This document shows positions 12,018 through 14,657 of a DNA stretch of 14,657 nucleotides, piece by piece. Positions within the stretch are counted from its first letter, which is position 1; each line of letters opens with the position of its first letter. The notes under the pieces were generated by a model. The model was not told the DNA's origin. It searched no databases and was given only the letters and a program-made list of their open reading frames with translations. The stretch spans positions 266,755 to 281,411 of the forward strand of contig NW_004754895.1 of the NCBI RefSeq assembly GCF_000188695.1, in the 5' to 3' direction. A program made the translations under genes and the position numbers. Origin of the DNA: Salpingoeca rosetta (Eukaryota > Opisthokonta > Choanoflagellata > Craspedida > Salpingoecidae).

Positions 12018-12512
12018 GTCGTGTCTGCATTGCATGTCGCACTGCTCGTCCTCGTCGTGGTTTTGACCTTGCAGCCACAGCGATATCAGCTTACTCCATA
12101 CACGCTCACGCGCATGCATCTCCACACTCCTCCCTCTCCATGCGACCACCACCATCATCACCACCCATCAATATCGCCGCCGCCGCCATGACTGTCGTGT
12201 CGTCGCCAGGTTCCAGAACCAGCACCCAAACCCGGTGCCGCCTCGCTTCTCGACCACGGGGGTGCACGGCTCCAAGTTCACGACTGTCGTTGTCTCGGGT
12301 GACAGCGAGCACCAGATTGTGCCCAGGGCGTACCAGGCCAGCACGCAGGCCATGAACCTCGTCAGAGGTCAGACGCGCGCGGAAGTTTTGGGGAGGGGGG
12401 CGTGGTGGACACGTGTGTGTGTGTGTGTGTGTTTGTGTGTTGACGTGTGTGTGTGTGTGTGTCTGTGTGTCTGTGTGTCTGTGTGTCTGTGTGTATCTGT
12501 GTCTGTCTCTGT

Positions 12513-12556
<44 letters not shown>

Positions 12557-13803
12557 TGGTCCACATGCATTCCCCTCCAACCAGGTGACCATCTCCCCAT
12601 TCCCCATTCTCCATTTCACCCCTTCATCACCATCACCATCCCAACTGCCCTGTGCAGACGACATCCTGCGGCCGAGCGACTCCCCCGCGCTGGTTGCCGT
12701 GCGCCCCGCCGACGACACCACATTTGTGCCCGAGGTCCTCTTCACCCAGCGCGACAAGTACAACAATGAGATCAAGCACAAGGCCGACCCGCTCTTCCCC
12801 GTCGCATACCTCGCCGTCGACTTGCCAGCGGGCGGCCGCGTGAGTTGTGGCAATTGGAGGTGGTGGAGGTGATAGCTGGAGATGCATGTGGTGGCGGTTA
12901 TTGTGTGTGGTGGCGGCAATTGAGATGATTACCAAGTGGTGGTGGAGGTGGTTCGTGATGAAGTTCTCACACTTGCTCTGTGTATTGCTCTGTGTTTTGC
13001 TGCGCCGATGACCCCTCTCTGTCTTGTTCACTTCCGCTGCTCTTGTTTACCCTGCTGTACATTTCGTTTAGATGGACGCGACGTCCACCACGTTTAGCGT
13101 TTCGTTCCCCATTGAGAATCGCGAGGCGCTTGGTGCCCCTGCCTCCCTCTCTGCCCTCAAGCAGCACCTCCAGGACACTTCAAAATCCTTCCTGCAAAAG
13201 GTCGCCTTGTGTGATTGTGTTTGTGTGTCTATGTGTGTCTATGTGTGTGTCTGTGTCTGTTTGTGTGTGTCTGTGTGTCTGTTTTGTGTGTTTGTGTGTC
13301 TGCTTGATTGATCCACGCCCTCCTCACTACTCACATGCTCCGTTCTTCCACCCGTCCTTCATGCCGTGGTGCTGGCGATACACAGGTGTCCGACTTCCAT
13401 CTGCTGGTGTACCTCATGACCGATGACATGTTCGTCTCCCTCAAGGTGAGGCATCCTGCACCGCGCACATGCACACGCGCATGCACACGCACATGCACAT
13501 GCACATGCACATGCACACGCGTGTGCTTCGCCATTGACCACAGGAACGCTCGTACGCAGAATCACACTCACACACACGCACATACAGTCTCGCTCACCCA
13601 CCCACTCACTCACCAAAACACACCCATACATCCTTCCTCTCCCCCCCCCCTCTCCCCAAATCGCCAATTGTGGTCGTCTGCTGGGTCAGGAGTCACTGCC
13701 GTCGCTGCTGCGCGCTGTCCGCGATGGCGACGAGTCTGCGGCGGCGGCGTGGACGCAAGACGAGCACTGGATGACCATCACCATGCTCATGGAGTCGTCG
13801 TGA
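8676..13803 (+). CDS. NPLOC4: Nuclear protein localization protein 4 (p97/Cdc48-UFD1-NPL4 cofactor)
   Basis: NPL4 pairs with UFD1 on p97/Cdc48 to unfold ubiquitylated substrates. Exons: 8676-8684, 8863-8943, 9107-9213, 9410-9444, 9694-9814, 10049-10183, 10379-10499, 10689-10868, 11013-11102, 11608-11675, 11885-11941, 12210-12367, 12658-12839, 13072-13200, 13386-13445, 13690-13803. All phases close, giving 548 residues. Residues 1-77 are the ubiquitin-like domain ([25 protein letters not shown]). Residues 118-196 are the zf-NPL4 zinc fingers: C119/H121/C127/C130 ([12 protein letters not shown]), and C174/C179/H182 with [13 protein letters not shown] (C190, C193). From about 204 comes the MPN-like NPL4 domain ([62 protein letters not shown]) without a JAMM metal motif, as is normal for NPL4. 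It ends [11 protein letters not shown] and has no C-terminal NZF finger, as in fungi and plants, unlike animals. Exon 1 holds only three codons, so the start rests on the conserved reading into exon 2. Intact. Confidence 0.96.
9945..10018. repeat. TG/TCTG repeat in NPLOC4 intron 5
   Basis: A TG-rich tract of degenerate TGTGTGTCTG units lies in the intron 9815-10048, just downstream of a small candidate cassette exon. It ends about 30 bp before the acceptor of exon 6. Confidence 0.85.
10184..10275. repeat. (TG)n repeat forming the donor of NPLOC4 intron 6
   Basis: The TG/CGTG repeat starts at the donor itself, directly after the codon for His and two G bases. The split Gly codon GG|C with exon 7 fixes which GT is used (after 10183). 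Confidence 0.85.
10513..10580. repeat. TTG/CTG trinucleotide tract in NPLOC4 intron 7
   Basis: Mixed GTT and GCT units (TTGTTGTTGCTGCTGCTG) run through the start of the intron 10500-10688, soon after the donor, and are followed by a CA tract before the acceptor. Translations of it (poly-Leu, poly-Val/Ala) are not coding. Confidence 0.85.
11113..11206. repeat. (TG)n microsatellite, left flank of the island in NPLOC4 intron 9
   Basis: A near-pure TG run begins 10 bp after the donor at 11103 and is broken only once (C at 11181). It borders a 239-bp non-repetitive block on its right. Confidence 0.95.
11207..11445. other. Complex-sequence island inside NPLOC4 intron 9, between two TG tracts
   Basis: About 239 bp of balanced, non-repetitive sequence (CTAAGGTGGTCATACCCAG ... 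GACGCGGTACCCATA) sits between two long TG runs. It has more A/T than nearby exons and no open frame of note. No target-site duplication beyond the TG repeats can be defined, and terminal inverted repeats are not obvious. It could be a transposon or retroposon fragment inserted into a TG microsatellite, a small RNA gene, or old intron sequence. I cannot tell which. Confidence 0.5.
11446..11524. repeat. (TG)n microsatellite, right flank of the island in NPLOC4 intron 9
   Basis: A TG run with two TCG interruptions near 11474 and 11481 is the counterpart of the tract at 11113-11206. The two tracts may once have been a single repeat split by an insertion. Confidence 0.95.
11705..11822. repeat. (TG)n-(TCTG)n compound repeat in NPLOC4 intron 10
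   Basis: TG units pass into at least eight TCTG units (about 11721-11756), then degenerate TGTATCTGTTGTGTC units. A similar TTTG/TCTG run occurs at about 10892-10932 in intron 8, also shortly after the donor. Confidence 0.9.
11949..12017 (+). repeat. (CAT)23 tract at the start of NPLOC4 intron 11
   Basis: Twenty-three CAT units start 7 bp inside the intron. The donor AT|GTACGA after 11941 is chosen because a split ATG codon then joins to FQNQHPNP in exon 12, matching family length here. Reading on instead of splicing would give poly-His in the same frame. Confidence 0.95.
12413..12556. repeat. TG/TCTG repeat in NPLOC4 intron 12
   Basis: TG-rich units fill about half of the intron 12368-12657; the remainder is C/T-rich and leads into the acceptor TGTGCAG before exon 13. 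Confidence 0.9.
13472..13520. repeat. CACATG/CACGCATG hexamer-like repeat in NPLOC4 intron 15
   Basis: Repeated ACATGCAC and ACGCGCATGC units run through the start of the last intron (13446-13689), followed by a CA tract and a C-run (13641-13650) before the final acceptor. Sense orientation here is CA, unlike most introns of this gene. Confidence 0.85.
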
Positions 13804-14599
13804 TCACACACACACACTCACTCACGCGCACACACACACACATATGCACACACGCACATGCGCATTTGCATACATTCACACAAACACATGCTGATGCTGC
13901 TGATTGATGCTGGCGCTTCTTCGAGTATTGCTCGTGTTGGTCGCCAGTCCCTGTGTGTGTTGTGCCTGAACAACTGTGCATCGCGCGTGTGCAGTGCTGC
14001 CAATTCTCGTCATCTTTGGCTCCCAGTCCCCATTTGCGTGCTGGTCTTCTTCTTCTGTGTGCACATGAACGGTTGTGTTGCATCGTAACTCGGAAACACA
14101 CAAATAACAAACGCCCACACAATCGCGCATGAACATGGTGTATGACTGAACGCAATGAACTACGCATGTTCGCAACCCCACTTCTCCCATCCTCTCCGCT
14201 CGCTTGCTTGCTGGTACAGCCAGCTGCATGGTGAATATGCAGGCAGACACACTGCTTGTCCCTGTTGCGTGGCACTGGCACTGCTGGGCCTCCAAGCAAA
14301 CACGCAATGTGGTGCTGTTGCGCCCCTGATTCTAATCCGAAACTGTTGTGGTTGTTGTTGTTGTTGTTGTCGTTGTTGTCGTTGTTGGTGGTGGTGATTT
14401 GATGATGATTGTAGAGCTGGATTGGTTGCTGCTCACGTATGCTCTCCCCTCTCGTTCCTTGAGTTGCTACCACTACTACTTCTTCTTTTTCAGCACAAAC
14501 ACCACTGCAAAAGTGCGAATATGCATGCAGCAACGTGAGGTGGAGACCGGGCGTGCGATGATGGAAACAGCGCACACGCACACACGCACACGCACGCAT

Positions 14600-14637
<38 letters not shown>

Positions 14638-14657
14638 CACACACACACGACACACAC
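13804..14657. other. 3' flank of NPLOC4, mostly without supported genes
   Basis: After the NPLOC4 stop there is a CA tract (13807-13860), about 500 bp of mixed sequence, a TTG/TCG tract (14346-14397) and a terminal CA tract (14574-14657). A small open frame at 13858-14088 has a hydrophobic end (LPVPICVLVFFFC) but no family features and is probably 3' UTR. One exon-like segment is seen at 14494-14534. No RNA gene is recognised. Confidence 0.6.
14494..14534 (+). other. Weak exon candidate with strong-looking splice sites
   Basis: A clear pyrimidine tract plus acceptor (TACTTCTTCTTTTTCAG) precedes 41 bp, followed by GTGAGG, a good donor. An open frame reads HKHHCKSANMHAA. It could be a 5' exon of a gene beyond the right edge or chance; there is no homology support. 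Confidence 0.2.

Noticed and set aside
11313..12164. Minus-strand frame of 283 codons with a poly-Met tract
   Set aside because: It is the antisense of (CAT)23 and runs across two NPLOC4 exons and several repeats; no family features.
13858..14088. Small open frame with LLIDAGASS and a hydrophobic end
   Set aside because: The ankyrin-like words are too short, there is no second repeat and it overlaps the likely NPLOC4 3' UTR.

Overview
This is an intron-rich eukaryotic nuclear window with four protein-coding genes and no prokaryotic features. Conserved exons join across GT-AG introns of roughly 110-400 bp, reading phases agree at nearly every junction, and introns are saturated with (TG)n/(CA)n microsatellites. 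The gene content (a metazoan-type gankyrin with 33-residue ankyrin spacing, an NPL4, and secreted or membrane orphans), fairly high GC in exons and compact head-to-head gene pairs suggest a unicellular opisthokont. A choanoflagellate of the Salpingoeca type is my best guess; this is inference, not proof.

Layout. (1) 1-1591, minus strand: 5' part of a secreted, cysteine-containing protein of unknown function, signal peptide in exon 1, running off the left edge. (2) 1592-1781: short divergent promoter. (3) 1782-5848, plus strand: a predicted single-pass membrane protein with signal peptide, small Cys-rich ectodomain, one transmembrane helix, and a long acidic/Ser-rich cytoplasmic tail with 25 uninterrupted Gln codons. 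Its middle carries a partial duplication (about 3100-3156 versus 3486-3614) around a block of unusual sequence. (4) 5849-6397: convergent intergenic DNA with a 30-bp tandem duplication. (5) 6398-8415, minus strand: complete eight-exon PSMD10/gankyrin (231 aa). (6) 8416-8675: 260-bp divergent promoter. (7) 8676-13803, plus strand: complete sixteen-exon NPLOC4/NPL4 (548 aa). (8) 13804-14657: 3' flank, mostly low complexity, with one weak exon candidate.

Functionally, the right half pairs two ubiquitin-proteasome genes head to head: gankyrin, a chaperone of the 19S base that binds Rpt3, and NPL4, which with UFD1 delivers ubiquitylated substrates to p97/Cdc48. The left half pairs two unrecognised exported proteins head to head. 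The best leads are the shared PSMD10-NPLOC4 promoter, the orphan exported gene pair, the duplicated exon/intron boundary with its insert, a complex-sequence island between two TG tracts in NPL4 intron 9, and repeats that start directly at splice donors.
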